64,000 bases of DNA from Nonomuraea angiospora (GTDB lineage Bacteria; Actinomycetota; Actinomycetes; Streptosporangiales; Streptosporangiaceae): assembly GCF_014873145.1 (NCBI RefSeq), contig NZ_JADBEK010000001.1, positions 6,014,001 through 6,078,000 of the forward strand, written 5' to 3'. Below, one piece after another: positions 32,148 through 39,081 of the stretch. The notes beneath the pieces were generated by a model, which did not search any database, was not told where the DNA came from, and saw only the letters and a program-made list of their open reading frames with translations. Every line of letters starts with the position of its first letter. Positions within the stretch are counted from its first letter, which is position 1. The translations under genes and the position numbers were made by a program.

Positions 32148-33191
32148 ATGCGACTGTTCGGGCGCAAGGGCGCAGACGAAGAGGCCGGCGACGGGATCGC
32201 CGAGTTCTGGGCGTGGTGGCAGGAGTCCAGGCCGGGGCTCGACTCCCTGGTCGCGAACGGCGAGGTCGAGGGGCTCGAGGAGCGGCTGGCCCCGGCGGTC
32301 GCCGCGATCCACCCGGGCCTGGTCTGGGAGGTGGCCCCGGGCAAGGAGGCCGCGCACGCCCTGGTCGTGACCGCGGCGGGCGACGCCGAGCTGCGCTCGC
32401 TCGCGCACCGCTGGGTCAAGGCGGCGCCGCCGTCCGACATGCTGTGGGAGTTCCACCCGTCGCGGCAGGCCAATCCGCAGGCCATGGAGCTGACGCTCGA
32501 CGTCGGCGGCTTCGAGTTCGCGCTCGACAAGCTGATGCTGGGGCTGCGGGTGCCGAGGGACCAGCCGCGGGTCGACGTGTCCGCGTACCACCCGATCTTC
32601 GGCGAGCTCGACGAGGACACCAGGATGGAGGCCACCCTGCTGGCCCTCGACTGGCTGCTCGGCGAGGACGACGTGGCCCGGTGGGTCGGGGAGATCACGC
32701 CCGCCACGTTCCAGCCGATCGACTCCGTGGCCGCCGTCCACCTGCCCGCCGTGGTCGCCGACCTGGCCTCGGGCTACGCCGAGGAGGAGTGGGTGCTGCT
32801 CGAAGGGCAGACCGGCAGCGGCGCCCCGCTGGTCGCCACAGCCCGCCACCCGCTGCGGCCGGTGGACTATCCGCTGTTCGACCAGCACATCGAGATCACA
32901 CTGCCCTACACCCACCGCGACGAGAACGGCCTGCCGGTCGGCGACTCGCTGACGGCGCTGCGCGACTTCGAGGAGCGGCTGGCCGCGCGGCTGCTCAAGC
33001 TGCGCGACGACGCGGTGCTGGCGGCGCACCTGAGCGCCGAGGGGCATCGGATCATCCACGTGTACGCCGACCCGACCGGCGACGCGGCGATCCACGCGAA
33101 GGAGCTGATCGTGAGCTGGGAGGAGGGCGAGCCGCGGGTGGACGTGGCCGCCGATCCGTCCTGGTCGGCCGTGGTGGCCTTCCTGACCTGA
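32148..33191 (+). CDS. DUF695-like protein
   Basis: A 347-residue cytoplasmic protein starting MRLFGRKGADEEAGDGIAEFWAWWQESRPGL. The N-terminal part resembles actinobacterial proteins carrying DUF695, of unknown function: FHPSRQANPQAMELTLDVGG and LDWLLGEDDVARWVGEI are the recognisable stretches. The second half (VLLEGQTGSGAPLVATARHPLRPVDYPLFDQHIEI) is a beta-rich region repeated in orthologues. The ATG at 32148 begins the conserved part; upstream reading overlaps the mnmA promoter. Found next to mnmA and the cysteine desulfurase gene, but no functional link is known. Family assignment is from memory of sequence pattern only. Confidence 0.6.
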   Translation: MRLFGRKGADEEAGDGIAEFWAWWQESRPGLDSLVANGEVEGLEERLAPAVAAIHPGLVWEVAPGKEAAHALVVTAAGDAELRSLAHRWVKAAPPSDMLWEFHPSRQANPQAMELTLDVGGFEFALDKLMLGLRVPRDQPRVDVSAYHPIFGELDEDTRMEATLLALDWLLGEDDVARWVGEITPATFQPIDSVAAVHLPAVVADLASGYAEEEWVLLEGQTGSGAPLVATARHPLRPVDYPLFDQHIEITLPYTHRDENGLPVGDSLTALRDFEERLAARLLKLRDDAVLAAHLSAEGHRIIHVYADPTGDAAIHAKELIVSWEEGEPRVDVAADPSWSAVVAFLT

Positions 33192-33260
33192 CGCCCGCTG
33201 AGGCACCTGACGCCCGCTGAAGCACCTTACGCCGGCTGAGGCACTTGGCGTCAGGTCAGG
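33182..33260. terminator. Long-loop inverted repeat between convergent genes
   Basis: CCTGACCTGACGC (33182-33194) and GCGTCAGGTCAGG (33248-33260) are perfect 13-bp complements at the two sides of the 19-bp repeat array. They could form a bidirectional terminator for the two convergent genes, although the 53-nt loop is long. Confidence 0.5.
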
Positions 33261-33281
33261 CAGCTGGCGTCAGCTGAGGCC
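33187..33281. repeat. 19-bp tandem repeat, about five degenerate copies
   Basis: CCTGACGCCCGCTGAGGCA recurs with a 19-bp period at 33187, 33206, 33225, 33244 and 33263, degenerating towards the right. The array spans the stop codons of both convergent genes (33191 and 33270). Confidence 0.8.
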
Positions 33282-34433
33282 GGCTCGGCGGGCGCGTTCG
33301 ACGGCGGCGGGAAGCACCTCGATCAGGCGGTCGACGTCGTCGCGGGTCGAGGTGTGGCCCAGCGTGAACCTGAGCGAACCCCGCGCCGCCGCCGCCTCGG
33401 CCCCCATGGCCAGCAGCACGTGGGACGGCTGCGCCACGCCCGCCGAACACGCCGAGCCCGTCGAGCACTCCACGCCCTTGGCGTCGAGCAGCATGAGCAG
33501 CGCATCTCCCTCGCAGCCGGGGAAGGAGAAGTGGGCGTTGCCGGGCAACCGGTCGGTGGGGTCGCCGTTGAGCACCACGTCGGGGACGGCCTGGCGTACG
33601 CGCTGGATGAGCTCGTCGCGCAGCGACGTCAGGCGGCGGGCCAGGGCCTCCTGCTCCTTGACCGCGGTGCTGACGGCGGCGGCCAGCCCGGCGATGGCGG
33701 GCGCGTCGAGCGTGCCCGAGCGCACGTCGCGCTCCTGGCCTCCGCCGTGCTGCACGGAGACCGGCGTCAGCCCTCTGGCCAGCAGCAGCGCGCCGGCCCC
33801 CATCGGGCCGCCGACCTTGTGACCGGTCAGCGTGAGCGCGTCGACCCCCGAGGCCGAGAACGACACGGGCAGCTGCCCCACCGCCTGGACCGCGTCGGTG
33901 TGGAACGGGATGCCGTGGTCATGGGCGATGGCCGCCAGCACGTGGACGGGCTGGACCGTGCCGACCTCGTTGTTGGCCCACATGACGCTGATCATGGCCA
34001 CGTCGTCGGGGTCGCGCTCGATGGCCGCGCGCAGCGTCTCGGGGCGGACCCGGCCGTACGCGTCCACGTCGAGCAGCTCGACCTCGGCGCCCTGGCTGTC
34101 GGCCAGCCAGTGGGCGGGGTCGAGCGCGGCGTGGTGCTCCACCGAGCTGATCAGCACGCGCCGCTTCGGACGGCGCGACCAGTAGAGCCCCTTGATCGCG
34201 AGGTTGTCGGCCTCGGTGCCGCCCGAGGTGAACACAACCTCGCTGGGCCGGGCGCCGAGCGCGTCGGCGATCGTCTCGCGCGCCTCCTCGACCACCCTGC
34301 GCGTCCGGCGTCCCGCGGCGTGCAGCGAGGAGGCGTTGCCGACGCAGGTGAGCTGCTCCGTCATGGCCTCGATCGCCTCGGGCAGCATGGGCGTGGTAGC
34401 CGCATGATCAAGATAGGCCGACGGTCTGGTCAC
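33270..34433 (-). CDS. Cysteine desulfurase (IscS/NifS family)
   Basis: A 387-residue PLP enzyme that releases sulphur from cysteine as a persulphide. [24 protein letters not shown] and [21 protein letters not shown] open the fold. [18 protein letters not shown] binds PLP phosphate; the PLP lysine is Lys206 in [13 protein letters not shown]. The catalytic cysteine is Cys329 in [18 protein letters not shown]. With mnmA nearby and no isc/suf genes here, tRNA thiolation is the likely role. GTG start at 34433; the 30-bp palindrome at 34454-34483 lies in its promoter and that of tetR. Confidence 0.94.
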   Translation of the reverse strand: MTRPSAYLDHAATTPMLPEAIEAMTEQLTCVGNASSLHAAGRRTRRVVEEARETIADALGARPSEVVFTSGGTEADNLAIKGLYWSRRPKRRVLISSVEHHAALDPAHWLADSQGAEVELLDVDAYGRVRPETLRAAIERDPDDVAMISVMWANNEVGTVQPVHVLAAIAHDHGIPFHTDAVQAVGQLPVSFSASGVDALTLTGHKVGGPMGAGALLLARGLTPVSVQHGGGQERDVRSGTLDAPAIAGLAAAVSTAVKEQEALARRLTSLRDELIQRVRQAVPDVVLNGDPTDRLPGNAHFSFPGCEGDALLMLLDAKGVECSTGSACSAGVAQPSHVLLAMGAEAAAARGSLRFTLGHTSTRDDVDRLIEVLPAAVERARRAGLS

Positions 34434-34451
34434 CCGATCAGCGTATCTCGT

Positions 34452-34480
34452 TTGCTACTGTACCGTCCGGACGGTACAGT
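34452..34480 (+). promoter_or_regulatory. tetR promoter, probably leaderless
   Basis: TTGCTA (34452-34457) and TACAGT (34475-34480) are separated by 17 nt. The -10 ends 6 nt before the tetR ATG at 34487, so transcription should begin at or next to the start codon. The palindrome at 34454-34483 covers both hexamers. Confidence 0.55.
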
Positions 34481-34483
34481 AGC
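34454..34483. promoter_or_regulatory. 30-bp perfect palindrome, probable TetR operator
   Basis: GCTACTGTACCGTCC (34454-34468) is followed immediately by its exact reverse complement (34469-34483). The centre CGTCCGGACG and flanks fit a TetR-family operator. It lies between the tetR start (34487) and the divergent cysteine desulfurase start (34433), overlapping the predicted promoter of the former. Confidence 0.85.
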
Positions 34484-34486
34484 GGC

Positions 34487-34999
34487 ATGCGAAGAGACGA
34501 GCTTTTGGATGCGGCAGAGGACCTGCTCTGCGACCAGGGCTCGTCCGCACTCACCCTGGCCGCCGTGGCGGACCGGGCAGGGGTCAGCAAGGGCGGCCTC
34601 CTCTATCACTATGGCACCAAAGAAGCCCTGATCAAGGGCATGGTGGAGCGCCTGATCGAGGACTTCGACCAGCTCATGGCCGCGCAGTCCGGGGAGACCT
34701 ACACCGAGCGCTACCTGCACGCCACGCTGGCCGCCGTCCGCTCCGGACGGCTACGACGATGGGCCGTGGTCACGGGCGCCTCGGGCAACCTCTTCCTGCT
34801 CGCGCCGCTACGCGAGGCGATGGCCCGCTGGCATCGCGAGGGGTTGGGCGAGGAGCCGGATCCGCGGGCGTCGCAGATCGTACGACTGGCGTGTGAAGGG
34901 CTCTGGGACGTGGCCAGCCACGACCCGGAGCTCAACACGGAGGACGATCTCCAGGCGCTCGAGACCCGGATGAAAGCGCTGCTCAAACCCCCTTCCTGA
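34487..34999 (+). CDS. TetR family transcriptional regulator
   Basis: A 170-residue repressor. The N-terminal HTH is MRRDELLDAAEDLLCDQGSSALTLAAVADRAGVSKGGLLYHYGTKEALI, with recognition helix SKGGLLYHY. The all-helical C-terminal ligand domain is short (TetR_C type with LRRWAVVTGASGNLFLLAPLREAM). Almost certainly autoregulated through the perfect palindrome 3 bp upstream of its ATG. The gene 345 bp downstream encodes an MFS transporter, a common partner of this regulator type, but a terminator-like hairpin (35005-35039) separates them. Confidence 0.93.
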   Translation: MRRDELLDAAEDLLCDQGSSALTLAAVADRAGVSKGGLLYHYGTKEALIKGMVERLIEDFDQLMAAQSGETYTERYLHATLAAVRSGRLRRWAVVTGASGNLFLLAPLREAMARWHREGLGEEPDPRASQIVRLACEGLWDVASHDPELNTEDDLQALETRMKALLKPPS

Positions 35000-35343
35000 G
35001 CCCTGACCCGCCCGCCTCCCCGCCGTGGGGACGCGGGTCCGCCGACGCCTTCCCCGCTGCCCGCTGAGACGACAGCCGCTCCGATCCGGAGCGCCGCCCG
35101 CCTGGAGCGCGGCCTGCCCGAGGCCGAGGCCACGATCGAGCCGACCCCCGGACCGGCCCCCGACCCGGGTGCTCGGCCCATGACGGTGCTCGGTTGCCGA
35201 GTACGAGCGGGTCGGCGGAACCCGTCGGGGTCACAACCGTCCAGCCGAACCCCCCTCCCCCACCCCGCCATGCCGCGCACGTCGGGGCGGCATGGCGACC
35301 TAAATATGGCGAAATAGTGCGAATTCTTATGAGGTGTTAAACG
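35000..35343. other. Intergenic region upstream of the MFS gene
   Basis: Holds the tetR terminator hairpin at its left end, a small CTCGGTTGCCGAG hairpin near 35190, and an A/T-rich patch near 35300-35340 that probably contains the MFS promoter. GAGGTG lies 8-9 nt before the ATG at 35344. I see no gene in it and no second copy of the TetR palindrome. Confidence 0.5.
35005..35039 (+). terminator. Hairpin after tetR
   Basis: GACCCGC (35005-35011) pairs with GCGGGTC (35033-35039) and inner CCCC with GGGG, just after the tetR stop. No T-tract. Confidence 0.5.
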
Positions 35344-36540
35344 ATGACCCGTTCCCTGAGGAATGCCCGTTACGGGGCGGTTCTGACGTTTGTGCTGGGC
35401 GGACTGATGGTGGGCACCATGACGGTGCGCATCCCGGCGTTGACCGACAAGCTCGGCCTGTCCGAGGCGACGGTCGGCGCCGTCCTCCTCGTGTGGGGCC
35501 TGGGCGCGCTGGTGACGATGCAGTCCATGCGCCGGATCATGGCCCGCGCGGGCAGCCGGGCGGTGCTGCGGATCGGCGGCCCGCTCACCGCGCTGGGACT
35601 CGTCGCCGTGGCGTTCGCCCCGAACCTCCCCTCGCTCATGGTGGCCGTGGCGTTCTTCGGCATGGCGTTCGGCACCGTGGACGTGGCCATGAACGCCCAG
35701 GGCTCCACGGTCGAGCAGGCGTACGGACGGCCGCTGATGAACGGCATGCACGCGGGCTGGTGCGTGGGCGCCATCTCGGCGGGCGCGCTGGGCAGCCTGG
35801 CGATCGCCGTGGGGCTGCCGTTCACCGCCAACGTCGCGCTGATCGGCCTGGTCTCGCTGCCCGTCATGGTCCTGATCGGCCGTACGTACCTGCCCGAGCC
35901 CCCGGCGGCCGGAACCGCGACGGCGGCCCGCCGGCGCATGCCGCCGATCGTCTACCTGCTGGGCGCGATCATGTTCTTCGCGTTCATGGTCGAGGGCACG
36001 GTCGCCGACTGGAACGGCCTCTACATGCGCGACGAGCTGGGCGCCCCCGAGGCGCTGGCCGCCCTCGGCTACCCGGTCTTCGAGATGGGCATGCTGATCG
36101 CCAGGCTCACCGGTGACCGGCTGCGGACCAGGTTCGGCGTGCGGGGCATGCTGACCGTCTCCGGGGTGGCGACGGCCGGGTTCTTCGCGGTGGTGCTGAT
36201 GGCGCCGGCGGCGCTGGTGGCGGTGTTCGCGATGTTCTTCGTCGGGCTCGGCGTGGCGACGATCTCGCCGCTCACCCTGTCGCTGGCGGGCACCGCGACC
36301 GACTCCCCAGGACCGGCGATCGCCCAGGCGGGCGCCATGGGGTACGCCGGCCTGCTGCTCGGGCCCGTCGTGATCGGCTTCATCTCGGACGCCACGACGC
36401 TGCGTACCGCGCTCGGCATCGGCGTCGTCCTGGGCGTGCTGATCGCGGCCGCCTCCCGCCTCCTCCCCCGCAGGGAGCCCGCCGCGATGGCCCCGGCCGT
36501 CACGCTCCCGGACCGCGAACCCGTCGAGGTCGCGGCCTGA
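35344..36540 (+). CDS. MFS transporter (YbjJ-like)
   Basis: A 398-residue, 12-helix facilitator. RNARYGAVLTFVLGGLMVGTMTVRIPALTDKLGLSEATVG and MAFGTVDVAMNAQGSTVEQAYGRPLMNGMHAGWCVGAISAG match the YbjJ/FucP-like subgroup, inner-membrane transporters of mostly unknown substrate often encoded with a TetR or other local regulator. The second half repeats the pattern (VEGTVADWNGLYMRDELGA). It is the likely target of the TetR protein upstream on the same strand, although no operator copy precedes it. Confidence 0.9.
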   Translation: MTRSLRNARYGAVLTFVLGGLMVGTMTVRIPALTDKLGLSEATVGAVLLVWGLGALVTMQSMRRIMARAGSRAVLRIGGPLTALGLVAVAFAPNLPSLMVAVAFFGMAFGTVDVAMNAQGSTVEQAYGRPLMNGMHAGWCVGAISAGALGSLAIAVGLPFTANVALIGLVSLPVMVLIGRTYLPEPPAAGTATAARRRMPPIVYLLGAIMFFAFMVEGTVADWNGLYMRDELGAPEALAALGYPVFEMGMLIARLTGDRLRTRFGVRGMLTVSGVATAGFFAVVLMAPAALVAVFAMFFVGLGVATISPLTLSLAGTATDSPGPAIAQAGAMGYAGLLLGPVVIGFISDATTLRTALGIGVVLGVLIAAASRLLPRREPAAMAPAVTLPDREPVEVAA

Positions 36541-36547
36541 CCTCCGC

Positions 36548-36563
36548 CGCCGTGATCACGGCG
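36548..36563 (+). terminator. Palindromic hairpin after the MFS gene
   Basis: CGCCGTGATCACGGCG is fully self-complementary and begins 8 bp after the MFS stop. A hairpin with a GATC loop would form in the RNA; no T-tract follows beyond CTCTCCT. Confidence 0.5.
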
Positions 36564-36631
36564 CTCTCCTAAGAGTTCTCTGTGGACCGGCGGCGGGCGG
36601 CACCGCGCACGCCCACGTGGGAGCGCCCCGG

Positions 36632-36664
36632 CTCACAGACAACTCACAGACTCCTCAGAACTCC
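36632..36664. promoter_or_regulatory. Three 11-bp direct repeats, probable OmpR-type binding site
   Basis: CTCACAGACAA, CTCACAGACTC and CTCAGAACTCC follow each other with an exact 11-bp period, ending 27 bp before the ABC ATPase start. Tandem half-sites about one helical turn apart are the hallmark of OmpR/PhoB-family binding. A related inverted copy (AAGAGTTCTCTGTGG) lies at 36571-36585. The response regulator encoded at 38380 in the same array is the obvious candidate. Confidence 0.6.
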
Positions 36665-36691
36665 CCCAACCGCCGCCCGCACGCTGGACCC

Positions 36692-37591
36692 ATGATCCAG
36701 CTCGACGGACTGACCAAACGCCACGGCGACGTGCTCGCCGTGGACGATCTCACCTTCACGGTGCGCCCGGGACTCGTCACCGGCTTCCTGGGCCCGAACG
36801 GCGCGGGCAAGACCACCACGATGCGCATGATCCTCGGACTCGACCTGCCCACCTCCGGCACCGCCACGATCAACGGCCGTGCCCACCACGAGCTCCGCCA
36901 CCCGCTGCGCGAGGTCGGCTCGATGCTGGAGGCGCAGGCCGTGCACCCGAGGCGCAGCGCGTACAAGCACCTGCTCTACCTCGCCCAGACGAACGCCATC
37001 CCCGACCTCCGCGTCGCCGAGGTGCTGGACCTGGTCGGGCTCACGGCGGTGGCGGGCAGGAAAGCGGGCGGGTTCTCGCTGGGCATGGGGCAGCGGCTGG
37101 GCATCGCCGCGGCGCTGCTCGGGGATCCGCCGGTGCTGATGCTCGACGAGCCGGTCAACGGCCTGGACCCCGAAGGCGTCCTGTGGATCCGCACGCTCGT
37201 CCGCGGGCTGGCCGCGGAGGGGCGCACGGTGCTGGTGTCCAGCCACCTGATGAGCGAGATGGCGCTGACGGCGGACCGCCTCGTCGTGATCGGCAAGGGC
37301 CGGCTCATCGCGGAGGGGGACATCGGCGACTTCACCGAGGGCGGGGCGGCGGTGTTCGTACGCACGCCCGACGCCGCCTCCTTCGCCCGACGCCTGGAGC
37401 TGTCCGGCGCCCACGTCCAGCCCGGCGGCCCCGACGAGCTGCTGGTCACCGGCATGACGGCACCCGACGTCGGGCGGCTGGCGGCGGTCGAGGGCGTGCC
37501 GCTGTTCGAGCTGGCCCCGCGCCGCGCGTCACTGGAGGAGACGTTCATGGAGCTCACCCGGGAGAGCGTCGAGTACGGGATGGCACGATGA
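36692..37591 (+). CDS. ABC transporter ATP-binding protein (DrrA/CcmA-like exporter)
   Basis: A 299-residue ATPase. Walker A GPNGAGKTTTMRMILG, Q-loop region REVGSMLEAQAVHPRRSAYKHL, signature FSLGMGQRLGIAAALL, Walker B VLMLDEPVNGLDPEG and H-loop VLVSSHLMSEM are all intact. The C-terminal extension (LEETFMELTRESVEYG) is typical of type-2 exporters for drugs or antimicrobial peptides. The ATG at 36692 begins the ATPase fold; upstream reading crosses the direct-repeat operator. It overlaps the permease by 4 bp. Confidence 0.94.
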   Translation: MIQLDGLTKRHGDVLAVDDLTFTVRPGLVTGFLGPNGAGKTTTMRMILGLDLPTSGTATINGRAHHELRHPLREVGSMLEAQAVHPRRSAYKHLLYLAQTNAIPDLRVAEVLDLVGLTAVAGRKAGGFSLGMGQRLGIAAALLGDPPVLMLDEPVNGLDPEGVLWIRTLVRGLAAEGRTVLVSSHLMSEMALTADRLVVIGKGRLIAEGDIGDFTEGGAAVFVRTPDAASFARRLELSGAHVQPGGPDELLVTGMTAPDVGRLAAVEGVPLFELAPRRASLEETFMELTRESVEYGMAR

Positions 37592-38352
37592 TCGACACGG
37601 GGATGCTGAAAGCGGAGTGGACCAAGTTCAGCAGCATCAGGTCCACCATGGTGCTGTCGGCGGCGACCGCCGCCGTCGCGGGGCTGCTGGGGTGGCTGTT
37701 CAGCAGCACGGCGGCCAAGGAGTACGCCACGGCCACGGCGCAGGAGCGGCTCGACTTCCAGCCGCTGGACCTGGGCATGCGCGGCGTGTTCATCGTGCAG
37801 TTGCTGGTGGCGGCGCTGGGCGTGCTGGTGGCCTCCTCCGAATACGGCTCCGGCACGATGCGGGCCAGCCTGGCCGCCGTCAGCAGTCGCGGCCGGCTGC
37901 TGGCGGCCAAGTGCGGGATCACCGTGCTGACCGCGCTGCCGGTGAGCGTGGCCGCGGTGTGGCTGATGTTCACGACGAGCCAGCTGACGCTGTCCGCGGG
38001 CGGAGCGCCGTCCGTCCTGCCCGGCGATCCTGTCGCGCTGCGGCTGCTGCTGTTCGGGCCGCTCGTGCTGACGCTCCTGGCGCTGTTCGGCCTGGCGCTG
38101 GGCGTCCTGCTGCGCGGCACGGCCGCCGCCGCGAACGCCAGCACCGCCTTCCTCCTGCTCCCCGTCATGGCCGGGGCGTCGCCGGGCTTCCTGCGCGATC
38201 TCATCGGCGTCTACTGGCCGAGCGTGGCCGCCCTCCAGGCCGTCACCGGGAAGTCCGAGCTGCCGGGGGCGGTGGGGTTCGGGCTGCTGGTCGGGTTCGT
38301 GGCGGTCATGCTGGTCGCCGCGTACGTCCAGCTCAAGAATCGCGACGCCTGA
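37588..38352 (+). CDS. ABC transporter permease
   Basis: A 254-residue membrane protein with about six helices. The N-terminus MIDTGMLKAEWTKFSSIRSTMVLSAATAAVAGLLGW carries the LK.E..K..S.RS element of actinobacterial ABC-2 type permeases. Later helices include ALGVLVASSEYGSGTMRASLAAV, LVLTLLALFGLALGVLL and the C-terminal GFGLLVGFVAVMLVAAYVQL. It pairs with the ATPase through a 4-bp overlap and is followed by the OmpR/HK genes, the layout of envelope-stress or peptide-detoxification modules. Confidence 0.9.
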   Translation: MIDTGMLKAEWTKFSSIRSTMVLSAATAAVAGLLGWLFSSTAAKEYATATAQERLDFQPLDLGMRGVFIVQLLVAALGVLVASSEYGSGTMRASLAAVSSRGRLLAAKCGITVLTALPVSVAAVWLMFTTSQLTLSAGGAPSVLPGDPVALRLLLFGPLVLTLLALFGLALGVLLRGTAAAANASTAFLLLPVMAGASPGFLRDLIGVYWPSVAALQAVTGKSELPGAVGFGLLVGFVAVMLVAAYVQLKNRDA

Positions 38353-38379
38353 CTACGCTGGACCGGGGAGGTGCCTCTC

Positions 38380-39081
38380 GTGGGAGAACGGCTGCTCGTG
38401 GTCGACGACGAGCCCACCGTCAAGGAGCTGCTCTCCGCGACGCTACGGTTCGCCGGCTTCACGGTGAGCTCGGCGGACAACGGCGCGCAGGCGCTGGAGT
38501 CGGCCCGGCGCGACCCGCCGGACCTGGTCCTGCTCGATGTCATGCTGCCCGATCTCGATGGGTTCGAGGTGATCCGCCGGCTGCGGAGCCTGCCCAGGGG
38601 CGGCGGGCGGCCCGGCCCCGTGCCCGTGCTGTTCCTCACGGCCCGGGACGCCACGGCCGACAAGATCAACGGGCTGCGGCTGGGCGGCGACGACTACGTG
38701 ACCAAGCCGTTCGACCTGGAGGAGCTGCTGGCCCGCATCAGGGCCATTCTCCGCCGCACGGGCGCGGCCCCCGGCGATTCCACGCTGGTGGTCGGGGACC
38801 TCGAGGTCGATCCCGACGGCCACCAGGTCACCCGGGCGGGACGTCCGGTACGGCTGTCGCCCACCGAGTTCCGGCTCCTGCTCCACCTGGTGCTCAACGC
38901 CGGGCGGGTGCTGCCCAAGTCCCAGATCCTGGAGCACGTGTGGCGCTACGACTTCGCCGGCGACACGAGCATCGTGGACACGTACGTGAGCTACCTGCGG
39001 CGCAAGCTCGACGTCGGCGAGCCCAAGCTGATCCACACCGTCCACGGCGTCGGCTACGTCCTGCGCAATCCCAAGCGATGA
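38380..39081 (+). CDS. OmpR/PhoB-family response regulator
   Basis: A 233-residue regulator from the GTG at 38380, which has GGGGAGG about 8 nt upstream (a GTG at 38371 is the alternative). The receiver has RLLVVDDEPTVKELL, phosphoacceptor Asp53 in LVLLDVMLPDLDGFE and YVTKPFDLEELLARI. The winged helix is complete: LSPTEFRLLLHLVLNAGRVLPKSQILEHVW and TYVSYLRRKLD. The stop overlaps the kinase ATG by 4 bp. It probably binds the 11-bp repeats at 36632-36664. Confidence 0.95.
   Translation: MGERLLVVDDEPTVKELLSATLRFAGFTVSSADNGAQALESARRDPPDLVLLDVMLPDLDGFEVIRRLRSLPRGGGRPGPVPVLFLTARDATADKINGLRLGGDDYVTKPFDLEELLARIRAILRRTGAAPGDSTLVVGDLEVDPDGHQVTRAGRPVRLSPTEFRLLLHLVLNAGRVLPKSQILEHVWRYDFAGDTSIVDTYVSYLRRKLDVGEPKLIHTVHGVGYVLRNPKR

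Noticed and set aside
36617..36691. A longer N-terminus for the ABC ATPase
   Set aside because: The extension would be translated through the 11-bp direct repeats and is not part of the ATPase fold; ATG 36692 matches the family start.
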